DNA of 64,000 bases from Marchantia polymorpha subsp. ruderalis (Eukaryota > Streptophyta > Marchantiopsida > Marchantiales > Marchantiaceae): the NCBI GenBank assembly GCA_037833965.1, contig AP031358.1:5464001-5528000 (forward strand), read 5' to 3'. Below, one piece after another: positions 1 through 9,723 of the stretch; position 1 is the stretch's first letter, and the number at the start of each line of letters is the position of its first letter. Made by a program: the position numbers and the translations under genes. The notes under the pieces were generated by a model, which worked only from the letters and a program-made list of their open reading frames with translations, was not told where the DNA came from and did no database searches.

Positions 1-646
1 TGCACAGACCGAAGGGCATCTTGTGGTATGCGTAAGTTCCCCAGTCGGTTGTGAACGTAGTTTTATCCTTGTCCTGTTCACGGATAGACACCTGATTGTA
101 ACCTGAGAACCCATCCAGGAAGCTATAACATTCATGTCCTGCGACATGGTCTAGAATGGCATCCGTGAATGGTAACGGGTGATGATCCTTGCGTGTTGCT
201 GCATTCAACTTCCGGAAATCCTGACACACTCGTATCTTACCCGTCAACTTCTTGGGTACGATAACAATCGGCGACACCCACTCGCTGCTGAGCACAGGGT
301 AAATAATTCCAGCGCTCAAGTACTTATCTATCTCCTCTTTCACTAGCAAGGAGTACTTTGGGTTGAGGCGATACTGGCGCTGTCGTATGGGTACTGAGTC
401 GTCCAGTAAATCGATACGGTGTTCCCCATACCGTGCAGGTATCCCCTTCATGTCCTCGATCTTCCAGGCGAAGACGTCGACATAGTGGCTAAGGAACGCC
501 TGTACTTTCCTTAGCTCGTCTCCTCTCACTGCGCTTGATACCTTCAAGCACTTGCCGGGACTGAGTTGTACTTCGTGACAGTCACTAGGGTCGACAATGC
601 CCTCAGTGTGACTCGTCTCACTCCTTCCCAGTCCCACAGTTAATTG
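1..646 (-). CDS. pol: Pol N-terminal part (reverse transcriptase), reached by stop readthrough
   Basis: This is the same reading frame as the gag-protease ORF upstream, separated from it only by one UAG at 647-649. It aligns base for base with 38134-38781 of the complete element E1. It contains the N-terminal linker and the start of the reverse transcriptase: the CQDFRKLN motif (the family's DYRKLN, about 205-225), the LDGFSGYNQ segment with the first catalytic aspartate (about 85-115), and the start of the MPFGLCN motif at the window edge. The conserved arginine is CGG here (ccg at 212-214), whereas E1 has tryptophan. There is no good AUG of its own near the stop, so the product is most likely a Gag-Pol fusion. 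The remainder (YVDD-type motif, RNase H, integrase) lies outside the window. Confidence 0.88.
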
Positions 647-649
647 CTA
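641..649 (-). promoter_or_regulatory. Leaky stop context UAG-CAA-UUA between gag-PR and pol
   Basis: On the minus strand the gag-protease ORF ends in TAG followed directly by CAATTA, with pol open in the same frame. UAG CAR YYA is the established tobacco-mosaic-type readthrough context. The identical nonamer occurs at the same place in element E1 (38131-38139). Confidence 0.75.
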
Positions 650-3478
650 TTCGTCTTCCGGCTGAATAGCTTCCGTCTCTTCTTCTTCTCCCACCGAACA
701 GCAGGCAACGAATCCCACGAAGTAATCGGATTCGGTACCACTGGAATCCGATCGCGCGGTCGACTCACTGTCCTCGCCCGATGTGTAACCTGCACTTGTC
801 GATGGGGTCTCCCCTTCGTGCCTGACCCTATTCCAGGGCACCGTAATGGTTTTGGTCGGTTCCGAAGGATGAGGAAACTTAAGGCGATGTCTTCGCCAAT
901 CACATCTGACTTGTGCACCATATAGCCATGGTCGCCCGAGCAGAACGTCATAGCCCTGCTTCATCATCGGTTGAAGGATGATATACGTCAACCGAAAGTC
1001 CGCACCCCCGATGGTTGTCTTGACATTGCGCAGCATACCTGCAGGCATTCTCCGCGTCTGATCCGCTAATCTCAACACACGCTTCGAGGGTTCGTATTGA
1101 CTGAACCCCAAGGCTCTCGCTGTGTCCTCCGTCATTATGTTGACTCCTGATCCAGAGTCGATTGGCACTCTGCGTACACAACACCCTGCTATCTCCACAT
1201 CGATCTCGGGTGGCCCTTGGTCTTCGCTCTCCACTTGATATACTTGAGAGGATGTGGATGCGCGCGGCTTCCGCGGATGCCGTAGCGAAAGCATCAACAT
1301 TCTCCGATACGTCTTATTGTCCTCCAAGAGCTGCTTGAACGTGATGTTCACTTTTCGACTCCCGAGATCTTCGACCAAGTCATAGTGGGCGCGTTGGGTC
1401 GCCGGGGTCGGCGACGCTCTGCGAGGTTCCACGGTGGCTGCTATCTTCGCTCCCAGGGAGGCTGTCAAGTCTGGCCGCGGTGGGTCCTTTTGCGTGCGGA
1501 TCGCTTCCTTCAACAGGTTGGCTACCTCGTTGCGGATATCCGGAGCATAGTCCCGTTTCAGTAGGCGCACTGGCTCGTCCTCGACTGCTGTCTGGGGGCG
1601 CACTGCTGGTGTCTCCCGCGTAGCCGAAGACTTCCGAGCAGGTCGCGAGTCGGACTTGCTGGATGTCTTCTCCTTTCCTTTTCCCGTCCGGTCGGCGGTT
1701 CTCCGTTCGTGCTTGCGAGTGTCACGCTCTTGCTCCTTGGATTTCTTGGAGCTACGAGTTTCGACCCGTGCGCACATAACCTCTTCAGCCGGCCATTCTT
1801 CGTCTTCGCCATCCCCGTCTGAACCTACTTCGACCTGGTTAACTTGCACGTCCTCCTTGGCAGGAGTGTTCACAAATCGTACCACTGGCCGAGGGACTGG
1901 TGGCTGATCACACTCTGGCGCAGTGTGCCCGACCTTCTTGCAATTACTACATGTCGGAGCATAATCGTTTCGCCTTTTTGGATGGGGACACTGCGGTGAG
2001 AAGTGCCCAACTTCCCCGCAATTATAACAAGCTCGCGGTGGCGGTGGGTCAAACGTCCCTGGAGGTGCTCTCCGCCTCACAGGTACCGTAGTGGCCCGAT
2101 CCACCGGAATATATCGTGGGACTTGCATTGCTGAAACTGCAGGAGGGGTAGGAACCGACTGGACGGCGTAGGCTGTCTCTTCGCTAGCCTCTCCATAGTA
2201 CTGAGGGTGCTCTCCATAGTACGGTTGCGCCCACTCTACTGCGTTGACTGGATATGACGGCCGGGTGGTAAGGCACTCGGTGTTTGCATGTCCCACCGCC
2301 CCGCACGTAGTACACAATAAGTTCGCTCGCACTCGCCCGGGTGATTTTCTGCGATCATGCCCGCCTACCACTTGAACCTTGAGATCGGCGAAGTCCTTCA
2401 CAAGGGTCTCCATCTTCGAAGCTATATCTCCCGGCGCTCTGTCCGTAGTCACTCGTCGGATGCCCTTTTTCTTCGCTGACCCATGCTTCTTCCTCTTCTT
2501 CTCCTCCTCCGACGATGAGGTTTCCTCTTCCTCGGATGAAGAACGGTTCTCGTCCGAAGACGATTCCTCCGATGACGGAGTTGTACCTCTACGTCGTCTC
2601 CGCCCTCCCTTCGGTTTTCGCTCCTTCGACTCCCGCCTCTCTCTCCCTCTTCGGTTGAGAGTGGAAGTTTCGAAGGCTTCTGCCGACGCAATCACATCCT
2701 CAATAGTGTCGCACTTGCTGCGTCGGCAAAAAGTCTCCATCTCCCGAGTTAAACCCGTCACGTACCAATCCACAGCTTGTTGTACCGAGAAAGGGGACCC
2801 TGGTCCTGTTTTCGGTATTCTGTCAAGGAGGTCTAGAAATCTCTCAGTGTAGTCACGCAGACTCTCCTTCTTCTCTCGCTGCAAATTACGTAACTTTGTC
2901 AAAACCCGGCTGTCGTAGCCGAGCTCGCGAAAGCGGCGAAGGAACTTCTCCTTCAGCTGGGCCCATGTTGTCAACCCAGTCGGATAGATGCTCTCGTGAT
3001 TATACCAACTCCTCGCTTTCTTCCGCAGTAGGCTTGGAAAGATCCTTAGTCGGTCGTCGTCTGCGATCTCGCGATTGGCAATAGACACCGACTCGAACAA
3101 CTTGATGTATGAATCTGCATCGTCGTCATCCCCACTCCCTTTGTACTTCGGGTAGGAATGTTTAGTAATCGGCTGAGGTAGCCGCACATTGGCTTGCCCG
3201 TCCGCCATCGGTGTGTCTGTCGACGGTTCTCGGGCGGTCGGTTCTACTTCACTAGGCGGGTCCGTGCAAGGAATATCTAGTAGAACTGTAAGCACCAAGT
3301 TTGGTTCCGAGTCGTCGGGGGTAGGTTCCCCAAGGATGTCGGCCGAACTAGGCTTAGGTACTCTTTTTGGTGTTTTCTTGTTTTGACGCCGTGTCTCTTC
3401 CACGGCCTTCTCGGAATCTCGTCGGAACTTGCGGACAGCTCTAGCACTTAGGTTGCTCCCGCCAGCCCCAGTCGACAT
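647..3478 (-). CDS. gag: Gag-protease polyprotein, GL family (copy A)
   Basis: 943-codon ORF encoding the capsid/nucleocapsid precursor plus aspartic protease of a Ty3/gypsy element. Order: a basic, Ser/Pro-rich N-terminus; a Gag core at about residues 120-270 (motifs LLRKKARSWYNHES and LKEKFLRRFRELG); a Ser/Glu-rich low-complexity tract (about 300-335); and three CCHC zinc knuckles of form CX2CX4HX4C (about 388, 483 and 510). A charged linker follows, then a retropepsin-like protease with catalytic DSGSG near residue 773 and LLGRPWL near 847. The start ATG is the first after the primer site, 46 bases downstream of it. The ORF is intact and nearly identical to 35302-38133. The particle it forms should be cytoplasmic. 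Pol follows in the same frame after UAG. Confidence 0.92.
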   Translation of the reverse strand: MSTGAGGSNLSARAVRKFRRDSEKAVEETRRQNKKTPKRVPKPSSADILGEPTPDDSEPNLVLTVLLDIPCTDPPSEVEPTAREPSTDTPMADGQANVRLPQPITKHSYPKYKGSGDDDDADSYIKLFESVSIANREIADDDRLRIFPSLLRKKARSWYNHESIYPTGLTTWAQLKEKFLRRFRELGYDSRVLTKLRNLQREKKESLRDYTERFLDLLDRIPKTGPGSPFSVQQAVDWYVTGLTREMETFCRRSKCDTIEDVIASAEAFETSTLNRRGRERRESKERKPKGGRRRRRGTTPSSEESSSDENRSSSEEEETSSSEEEKKRKKHGSAKKKGIRRVTTDRAPGDIASKMETLVKDFADLKVQVVGGHDRRKSPGRVRANLLCTTCGAVGHANTECLTTRPSYPVNAVEWAQPYYGEHPQYYGEASEETAYAVQSVPTPPAVSAMQVPRYIPVDRATTVPVRRRAPPGTFDPPPPRACYNCGEVGHFSPQCPHPKRRNDYAPTCSNCKKVGHTAPECDQPPVPRPVVRFVNTPAKEDVQVNQVEVGSDGDGEDEEWPAEEVMCARVETRSSKKSKEQERDTRKHERRTADRTGKGKEKTSSKSDSRPARKSSATRETPAVRPQTAVEDEPVRLLKRDYAPDIRNEVANLLKEAIRTQKDPPRPDLTASLGAKIAATVEPRRASPTPATQRAHYDLVEDLGSRKVNITFKQLLEDNKTYRRMLMLSLRHPRKPRASTSSQVYQVESEDQGPPEIDVEIAGCCVRRVPIDSGSGVNIMTEDTARALGFSQYEPSKRVLRLADQTRRMPAGMLRNVKTTIGGADFRLTYIILQPMMKQGYDVLLGRPWLYGAQVRCDWRRHRLKFPHPSEPTKTITVPWNRVRHEGETPSTSAGYTSGEDSESTARSDSSGTESDYFVGFVACCSVGEEEETEAIQPEDE

Positions 3479-3524
3479 TCACCGAGCATGGCTGCTCGTA
3501 AAAACCCCGGTGTTGACGCAACTG

Positions 3525-3542
3525 TCCCCGGCAGCGGCGCCA
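3525..3542 (-). other. Primer-binding site, tRNA-Asp-like
   Basis: Minus-strand sequence TGGCGCCGCTGCCGGGGA starts 22 bases after the LTR end. It ends the way a plant tRNA-Asp 3' end plus CCA would pair, with one difference from the usual Athila-type site. The 22-base spacer can form a small hairpin (AAGAAG, 7-base loop, CTTCTT). Confidence 0.85.
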
Positions 3543-3662
3543 AAAAGAAGTTGTCGGCTTCTTATGTAATAACCCACTAAAGGCTAAAACTGCAATATAG
3601 TGGTAGAAAGGTCGAACCCACAGGGACAGAGGAACACACAGGGTACAAAGTGTCACGTTTTA

Positions 3663-4260
3663 ACAGACTATTGAGGAGTTTGAATTCTCAGGCAACTGTC
3701 ACTCCCAGAAATACTGCAAGTGTCCACTCGGAGCGCACTCGGAGGTCGCACAGTGCAGCGTAACACACACACACACACACACACACCTGAAACTATAGAA
3801 ACACAACCCAGAGATCCGTTAGGACCTCTACTTCAGGATTTCAGGGGGAAAGTCTCTCGCGAGCACACTCGGCAAAGCTGCGGGCAGTGACTTCCAACTC
3901 CGGCTTTTACAACACTTCCACTAGCTTGCTGCTAGTGTAGGAAACCCGGTTTGGACTGCCTACTTCGGATCGAAGTCACTCATACGCGGTGAACAACACT
4001 CTCAACTCACAAAACGCGCAGAGAACACAGGTCCGCACTGAAGGACTCACTGAGAAACATTCCAGTAACACAACAACAGTCTATTGAAGAGTTTGAATTC
4101 TCAGGCACTTGTCATTCCCAGAAATACTACAGGGGTTACCCTCAAAGCACCTGCTGCAGCGTAACCTGAATTTACAACCAAGGCTTACACGAAGTAGCAA
4201 AACTTCACTTTGGCATTCAGGGGAAAAATCCCAAGGAGTACAATCAGAAAGAAACACTCG
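3663..4260 (-). repeat. Divergent tandem duplication inside R/U5
   Basis: Two related segments about 415 bp apart share the blocks around the minus-strand version of TTTGAATTCTCAGGCA, CCCAGAAATACTRCA, GCAGCGTAAC and the TTCAGGGG/AAA segment. They start near 3663 and near 4078. The one nearer the primer site contains the (AC)12 tract. Element E1 has lost the other copy. No gene is seen in 3565-4577. Confidence 0.6.
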
Positions 4261-4512
4261 AAGGTGTAGGGGCGAAACTGTTCAAGTATCTAACTAGTCA
4301 CTGGCTCTGAGCATCGGCAGTCACCCGCAGGTGCAGATCCGAACTACTCAAGTCTCTAACCAGTGTACTAGCTCTGAACATTCGGCCGAAGGCCTTCAGC
4401 TACAAAATGCGGAACGCTAAGTTGTAACTCCTCGTGCGTGGTGACAGAACTCAAGGACACAAACACGCAAAGGAAATGGGTTCCTGATCTATACTTCTGA
4501 TGGGAAAGAACC

Positions 4513-4529
4513 CCAGGCAAAACGCCTGG
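4513..4529 (-). other. Hairpin just downstream of the LTR TATA box
   Basis: Perfect 6-bp stem CCAGGC/GCCTGG with a 5-base loop, about 5 bases after the TATA box in the transcription direction. Other LTR copies keep the stem with a paired change (CAAGGC/GCCTTG). Confidence 0.55.
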
Positions 4530-4533
4530 AACT

Positions 4534-4541
4534 ATTTTATA
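4534..4541 (-). promoter_or_regulatory. Putative core promoter of element A (TATAAAAT)
   Basis: The minus-strand sequence TATAAAAT lies 36 bases beyond the stop codon of the LTR ORF. The same position holds TATAAAAT or TATAAAGT in the LTRs at 14111, 15116, 46208 and 53053. It is the only good TATA box between the LTR ORF and the primer site, so the LTR ORF appears to lie in U3. Confidence 0.6.
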
Positions 4542-4577
4542 CCTTCTAAGTCCTACCAAACACTACACTGCGCTACG

Positions 4578-7500
4578 CTACACGCCTGCACGGAACCACG
4601 CTACACTACACTCCGCGGAACCTGTACTACGTCTCCTGCGCGGCCGACTGCCGCGCACTAACTCCCTACCCTGCCACTCTTCCGCTCGACTGCGCAGTCC
4701 CAACCGCTGCAACGCCGCGGACACCTCCCCTTCGAGGGCGGACATGGTATCCTGTGCCTTCGACAGAAAGGCCTCGAGCTTCTTCGCTACCTTCCGCCGA
4801 CTCCTACTGTCGCCTGACAACAACCCGGCTGCGCGCAATTCAAACTCACGCAGTGTGAGTTTCTCCTGCGCCTTCACTTCCCAGTGGGCGTAGCCCTTGA
4901 GACAGTGGGCGACTCGCCTCGCCGTCTCCAGCTTCGTGCGATCCGCCTCCTTCCTGCGATCCTCTTCAATCGTCACTAATTGCGATTCGGCTTCGGCACG
5001 TTGCGCTCTCAATTCGCCACACTCTGACTGTAACCTGCGGATTAATTCTTCATCCGCCTGCCGTGCGAGCTGACATTGTTCCAACAACCGCGTCTGTCGC
5101 ACGAGCTCCTCTGACAAAATCCGATTCTGGGCCTGCTCAGAATCGAGTGCTTCCTTGACCTTCACCTGCTCCTTGGTGAGCTCGCCCAGTTTCTCATCCT
5201 TCATCTTCTCGGAGTGCTTGTAGAACTTCTGATTAAGCTTGTACTGTCCCCACAAGCACTCATGCTTCTCCTTCAAGTCCCTCAACTCCTGGTCCACTCT
5301 AGCTAATAGCTTACTGGTGTGGACTTTAGTGCGAGTCCGCCTGCGCACTAACTCGATGTAAGATCCCGGCTGGAGTGGGTCGGCGTATTTATCGACCTTG
5401 CGATCCAAGTACCGCAGCAACGGAATCACCTGCTCAGAGAGCGCCGCCGCCGGCGCTCCAACAATTTCCTCCTCCTCCTCCTCGGTGTCTTCTGCTCCTG
5501 ACATTTCTTCCGTGGAGCCCCCGTCGTCATCATCCGAGTGGAGAATTTCAGTCGCCATTGAATGCGTCGGCGACTGCCCCGAGTGGGGCTGCACGTCCTC
5601 GACGTGTGCTGCCTGCGAAGGCACGGCTGCAGCCTCGCTGCTCGTCGCCAAAATGTCTAAGGCGGAAGGCGATTGTATCCGAGCGGCATCCCCGTCGCTC
5701 GCTGGTTGATTGCCTACCGCATTCTCTCTGTCTCTGTCTTCCGTCGCCGAAGGCGATTGAGCGGAAGGTGGCTGCGCGGGGTTGGATTGCGCATCGCGCA
5801 TCGATTCATCCCGCGGACAGTCACTCCGCTCCTCCGTCTGCTGCTCCCTTGATCGGTCCGTGGGGGCTGTGCCCGGCCCGTGCGCAGGCGCATTTGCCGG
5901 CGCCTTGTCCGTCGCAGGCGTAGCGCCGCGGACATCTATCGCCGAAGGCGACATGGCCGGGGGCCGCACGCCCGATGTTCCTTGGCCTATAGGCCCTACC
6001 GCCGAAGGCGCATCTATCGGCGTACTTCCCGCCGATGGTGCGGTCTCCGCACGCTCTCTGCTCGTATCTCCTCTGCTCGAAGGCCCTGGCGCCGAAGGCG
6101 CAAATTGCGGCGCGTGGTGCGCCGGAGGGTCTGGCCCCGAGGGCCGGTGTCTCGTAGGCGGTTCTTCCGCCGGCTCCTTCCCCTTCCTGCGTTGGAACGG
6201 GGGTGATTCTTGCCTGTGCACAGGCGGCACGTGCGGAGGTGTTCTGTGCACAGGTGACCTGTGCACAGGCGGACTGCTCCTTCCCACGCGTAAGCGTAGA
6301 TCCACGTCCACTTGTGTTCGCCGGTCCGCGGAGGCTCGTCCGTCCGCGGAGGTTCGCCTGTGCGCAAACGGAACATCTGTCCGCATCGCACATGGTAACT
6401 CCGGAGGCCCTTGGCCCGTAGGCGGCCTCTCTCCCGACGAGGTTGCAGCGTGGCCCGTCTCTCGTGCGGTCGTCCGCGCTTCCTCTCGCCTCTCTGGCGA
6501 CGCACTTCCTATCTCCGTCGCAATCGTCGCCGTGTCTGCACTGTCAGCTGGTAACACCAGTATGCGTGCCTTCTGCTTCGGCCGGCTGTATGGCTCGCAC
6601 AGCGGCCGCGGTCGAATGGGAGCAGAGAGTTCTTGATGCTGCTCCTCTTCGGACTCTTCCCTCCATCGCCGCTTCCGCGGCACTCGCGCTGCAGGAGTGT
6701 GTCTCCCTTCATCCCTCCGTCTTGATGGGGTAGAAGTCGGTGACTCCTCCGCATCAGTGTCGACCTCGTTCTCCCGCACATACTTCCCGGGATGGTCGAT
6801 GGACAATGGCGGAAAATGTTCAAGCTCCGCCGCTGTTAAACAATTCCGCTGTCGATAAAAATTGATGAGGAAAGGAGAAAGATGGTTTAGAGTTCCCCCC
6901 TTCTCCTCAAACGCGTGCTGTCGCATCACCCTGTGCAGTATGCTCGCCCAGTGAATTGGAGTTCCCTCGATGACGCACTCCACAAAAGAGACCTGCCACA
7001 ATGTGATGTAGCAGGCGCGGTGCGGCTGCAGTAATTGCATCAGCGCCGCGGACAAAGTCCGGCGAAATCGATCCTTGTAATCACGGGTCCTGTACCCATT
7101 CTTGGTTGACCTCCCGGTCTTGAACAGCTCCACAAATTGCGCCTCTTCTTGCTTGGTCACCTTGATGCTCTCACTGTCGAAAAGGAGATGCCCTGGCATG
7201 CCAGCACATCTTCCCAACGCCTGCGCCCAATCTTGGACTGTCCACCGGTCAACATGCGGACGCAATCCGCGCGAGGGTGGTCCCTGTGGCTCTAGCCACT
7301 CGCGCACCATATTCGCGCAGATGTAATTCCATCCCCATAGCAAGAAATCGAGCTTTCTTGCTATTAAGCGTTCTTCGAAAGCGCGCAGCCCGTTCTGCGG
7401 CAGGCGAAGTGGCACCATACGCAATCTGCTCGGTCTCGTCATTGCGTTCCTGGGGTTCGCTCGCCCGCTCATTCTACTTCCGCACTGCCCGCGTTTCTTT

Positions 7501-7694
7501 CTCTCTCGGCAAACTCTAATCGCTCTCAATTCCAAATCACGCGCACTCACTTCTCCCTCAATCAACAAGAAATCTCCTGTGTGACGACGTCGAGAATGGT
7601 CCGCAGCCAGCAGATGGATGCGCGCAGCGCGCACAAGAGATTGGAATCGCGAATTCAAGAATGGGACGTTCTCCGTCGCCCGGTCGAAGGTCAT
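4578..7694 (-). CDS. LTR-embedded ORF, 1038 aa, coiled-coil protein of unknown function (copy A)
   Basis: Intact ORF inside the LTR, sense to the element. I do not recognise a known family. The start ATG follows GCCGACC and is conserved in all copies. Visible parts: residues 1-300, a conserved, probably helical globular region rich in Trp and Arg (GWNYI, MVREWL, RDYKDRFRR, SPFLINFYRQRNCL). Then 300-390, acidic then basic linker; 390-720, Pro/Ala/Arg-rich low complexity built partly from palindromes that encode PVHR units; about 740, a run of glutamates; and about 790-950, a long heptad-like coiled coil ending in a basic tail. No signal peptide, membrane segment, zinc knuckle or enzyme motif is seen, so an envelope protein is unlikely. 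Copies at 49879 (1045 aa) and, shortened, at 42239 are also open. Confidence 0.85.
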   Translation of the reverse strand: MTFDRATENVPFLNSRFQSLVRAARIHLLAADHSRRRHTGDFLLIEGEVSARDLELRAIRVCRERKKRGQCGSRMSGRANPRNAMTRPSRLRMVPLRLPQNGLRAFEERLIARKLDFLLWGWNYICANMVREWLEPQGPPSRGLRPHVDRWTVQDWAQALGRCAGMPGHLLFDSESIKVTKQEEAQFVELFKTGRSTKNGYRTRDYKDRFRRTLSAALMQLLQPHRACYITLWQVSFVECVIEGTPIHWASILHRVMRQHAFEEKGGTLNHLSPFLINFYRQRNCLTAAELEHFPPLSIDHPGKYVRENEVDTDAEESPTSTPSRRRDEGRHTPAARVPRKRRWREESEEEQHQELSAPIRPRPLCEPYSRPKQKARILVLPADSADTATIATEIGSASPERREEARTTARETGHAATSSGERPPTGQGPPELPCAMRTDVPFAHRRTSADGRASADRRTQVDVDLRLRVGRSSPPVHRSPVHRTPPHVPPVHRQESPPFQRRKGKEPAEEPPTRHRPSGPDPPAHHAPQFAPSAPGPSSRGDTSRERAETAPSAGSTPIDAPSAVGPIGQGTSGVRPPAMSPSAIDVRGATPATDKAPANAPAHGPGTAPTDRSREQQTEERSDCPRDESMRDAQSNPAQPPSAQSPSATEDRDRENAVGNQPASDGDAARIQSPSALDILATSSEAAAVPSQAAHVEDVQPHSGQSPTHSMATEILHSDDDDGGSTEEMSGAEDTEEEEEEIVGAPAAALSEQVIPLLRYLDRKVDKYADPLQPGSYIELVRRRTRTKVHTSKLLARVDQELRDLKEKHECLWGQYKLNQKFYKHSEKMKDEKLGELTKEQVKVKEALDSEQAQNRILSEELVRQTRLLEQCQLARQADEELIRRLQSECGELRAQRAEAESQLVTIEEDRRKEADRTKLETARRVAHCLKGYAHWEVKAQEKLTLREFELRAAGLLSGDSRSRRKVAKKLEAFLSKAQDTMSALEGEVSAALQRLGLRSRAEEWQGRELVRGSRPRRRRSTGSAECSVAWFRAGV

Positions 7695-8937
7695 GGTCGG
7701 CTCTTGGTCGTGAAGAACGTCTCACTTGATGGCCGCGCCGGCTGTACGCTGGAACGGTCTTCGCTCTCACGCGCGGCTTCACGCTCCGCCGTCGTCGATT
7801 AAACTCTCACGCTCGAATTGGCGGATTTGAACTCCGCGAGCGTGTCACCCTGCGGACATGGGGGCGTAGCGCCGAAGGCGAGTTTTCCGCCTTGCGCGGT
7901 ACACTTGTTCGTACCGCCCCTCGGCCAATCTCCTTCTGCCTTGACGCGTGTGTCCGCATGTCGGACAAAAATTCAACTCCTGCCTGTGCGCAGGCGGAAG
8001 CCTCGGTGGATCCTCCGCCGGTGCGGAACTCCATCCTCCTGTGCACAGGCGTTCGCCTGTGCGCAGGCGAATTTCGTCCGCGGCGCTGCGCTGGCGCGGA
8101 AGGCGTTGACCGTGGTCAGCCGTCTCCGTCCAGTCTGTCCGTTCCCTGTCTCTCCGTCGGCGCTTCCGCCGCCGCAACTCCGTCCGTCCAAGAGCGCATC
8201 CACCCGTGCCGTCCGCACGGTCCGTACCTGTTGGATTACTCTGGCGGCTCTTCCGACGTACGCGGCGCTGCGCTGGCGCGGAAGGCGCCGTACACTTTCT
8301 ACCTCACAAGGCGCATTTCTAGGGCCCAAGGCGGATTCTCCGCCGACGCCGAAGTGCCTGTGCACAGGCGTACGCCTGTGCGTAGGCGGTCTTCGCGCCT
8401 TCCCTAACCCTACTTCGCCTGTGCACAGGCGAATGCCTTCGTCCGCGCATAGGACAAAACTTGAATCCCCCTTCTGCGTAGGCGGAATTCGCGCCGGTGG
8501 CGAAATCCTTCCGCCGTAGGCGACCGCCTCCATTTCTTCCAGTAGCGATAACTCCCTAAGTCCTCGTCCGTTCCAAGCGTTCTTGGGCTCGTTAGAATCA
8601 GCGCGTCGAGCTCTTTCCAACGGGACCCTAACTTGGTCAAGGCGCCCGAGGGTTCACCTAATTACGGGGGTTTCCCTACAGCCGCGGACGCAGCCTCCGA
8701 AGGCGGGTTTTGCGCCTTGCGCCGTAGAGATCCTAACTGCGGAGCTCGCAGGGAGGGCGGTGCCTGTCCTTGCTGCGGCACCCCAAATCCCAGATTCTAC
8801 AAGATCCCTCGAGAATCCCCGCGATCTCCCGGATTCACTCTGTTTTGATGTACCGAAGGCTATTTACAATGCTGCCAGGGTACAGTTTTTCAAAAATGTT
8901 TTAATTTCCTCAAAATTGCCAAAAGTGGGGTACCACA
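7695..8937 (-). other. Upstream part of U3: palindrome-rich, no gene
   Basis: No credible ORF; the open frames here are antisense shadows of GC-rich repeats. It holds many copies of the palindrome GCCTGTGCACAGGC and of GCCGAAGGC-type units. Near 8585-8628 it holds the imperfect hairpin module GGGCTCGTTAGAA ... TTCCAACGGGACCC that recurs in other LTRs. The last 60 bases before 8937 are AT-rich and are the best conserved part even in decayed copies (57285-57343, 59035-59095). Confidence 0.6.
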
Positions 8938-9723
8938 CAGGACCTGTACCATTCCCACAAGCAGCCTCCTCTCATCAGGCCCCCGCCCTGCTCATCTCCT
9001 CCATTGAAGCACACACTTAGCAGTCGGTCAGAGTCCGTTAGGAGGAGGACGAGGAGGTGGGGTTGCGCTAGACCAGAGCCAGGAAGAGGAGAGAGAGAGT
9101 GGCTGATGTGGTAGTAGTCTGGGACACGTTTTTCGATTCTGACGTAGGTTTGAAACCAGTCTGGGGAGGTAGAGCAAACGGTTAAACATCTCACTGATCC
9201 TGTCTTCTGTCATTATTCCACCCTCCAATCGTCGATGATTGTTACAGCAAATGGAGAAGTGAAACAACCCACAACAAAAATACACAACTATTTTAGACTG
9301 AAAAATGCACTGAAAGTAAAGTGAAAAGCTCAGATCGGAGAGAAAGTTGAACCGTGAGCAATGTAAGTTAGGTCCTGTAACGGGACTGAATCGTCTCGAA
9401 TGCTTTACAGCTCAAGGTTGTTGGATGATTATTTTACAACAGTCAACAAAATTATTCTTAACACTGGTGAGATCCGTTGACATCTTTTCAATCTCATCAA
9501 GCCCAGGCTAGCTTATTAGTTTGCTCTATCTCTCCTCTCTGCTACTGACCGCATAAGTAAAGCTGATCAAACTAAACCCTCCCCTGCTAGAATCTGGGAC
9601 ACCATGTACACAACAGTCGTCTATCACTACTCCAAGTTCCTCGGGCGTAACAAACCAGAGTTTGAGAGGAACACACAGCACTTCGTGCTGAGGCCGGTTA
9701 GCTAATATTTCGTACAGAATCTG
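8938..9723. other. Non-repetitive DNA, no gene recognised
   Basis: First DNA outside element A. GC content drops sharply. Only short open frames are present, without recognisable domains. I see nothing else that can be supported. Confidence 0.5.

Larger units (their letters stand above)
1..8937 (-). mobile_element. GL-family Ty3/gypsy retrotransposon A (5' part, cut by window edge)
   Basis: Minus-strand LTR retrotransposon. Reading from 8937 downward it has a 5.37-kb 5' LTR, a tRNA-Asp-like primer site, a gag-protease ORF, an in-frame UAG, and the start of pol, which runs off the window at position 1. No break is seen in gag or the visible pol. The sequence just outside the LTR end is CAGGA (8938-8942), the expected left target duplication, but the partner lies outside the window. 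The LTR closely matches the one at 48633-54035. Confidence 0.93.
3565..8937 (-). repeat. Giant 5' LTR of element A (5373 bp)
   Basis: On the minus strand it begins TGTGGTACCCC (at 8937) and ends GGGTTATTACA (at 3565), so it has TG...CA termini. It is followed by the primer site. It holds, in transcription order, a 1.2-kb palindrome-rich upstream part, the 1038-codon LTR ORF (4578-7694), a TATA box (4534-4541), a short hairpin (4513-4529), and about 950 bp of R/U5 with an AC microsatellite (3763-3786). The size is far above the usual LTR range, because of the ORF. Confidence 0.93.

Noticed and set aside
5782-6636. 284-codon open frame antisense to the LTR ORF (with similar ones at 25323-26234, 43297-44244 and 50937-51812)
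   Set aside because: GC-rich, palindrome-rich DNA leaves several frames open. The antisense products are Gly/Arg/Ala low complexity, and the sense frame shows the codon-position bias.
4578-7694. LTR ORF as an envelope-like protein
   Set aside because: No signal peptide, no membrane segment, no cysteine-rich ectodomain; composition is charged, Pro-rich and coiled coil.
7818-8519. Open frames of 170-233 codons in upstream U3 (also 18389-19024, 23416-24114 and 41408-42088)
   Set aside because: Frame lengths vary between copies, the products consist of repeats from palindromes, and no reading frame is conserved across subfamilies.
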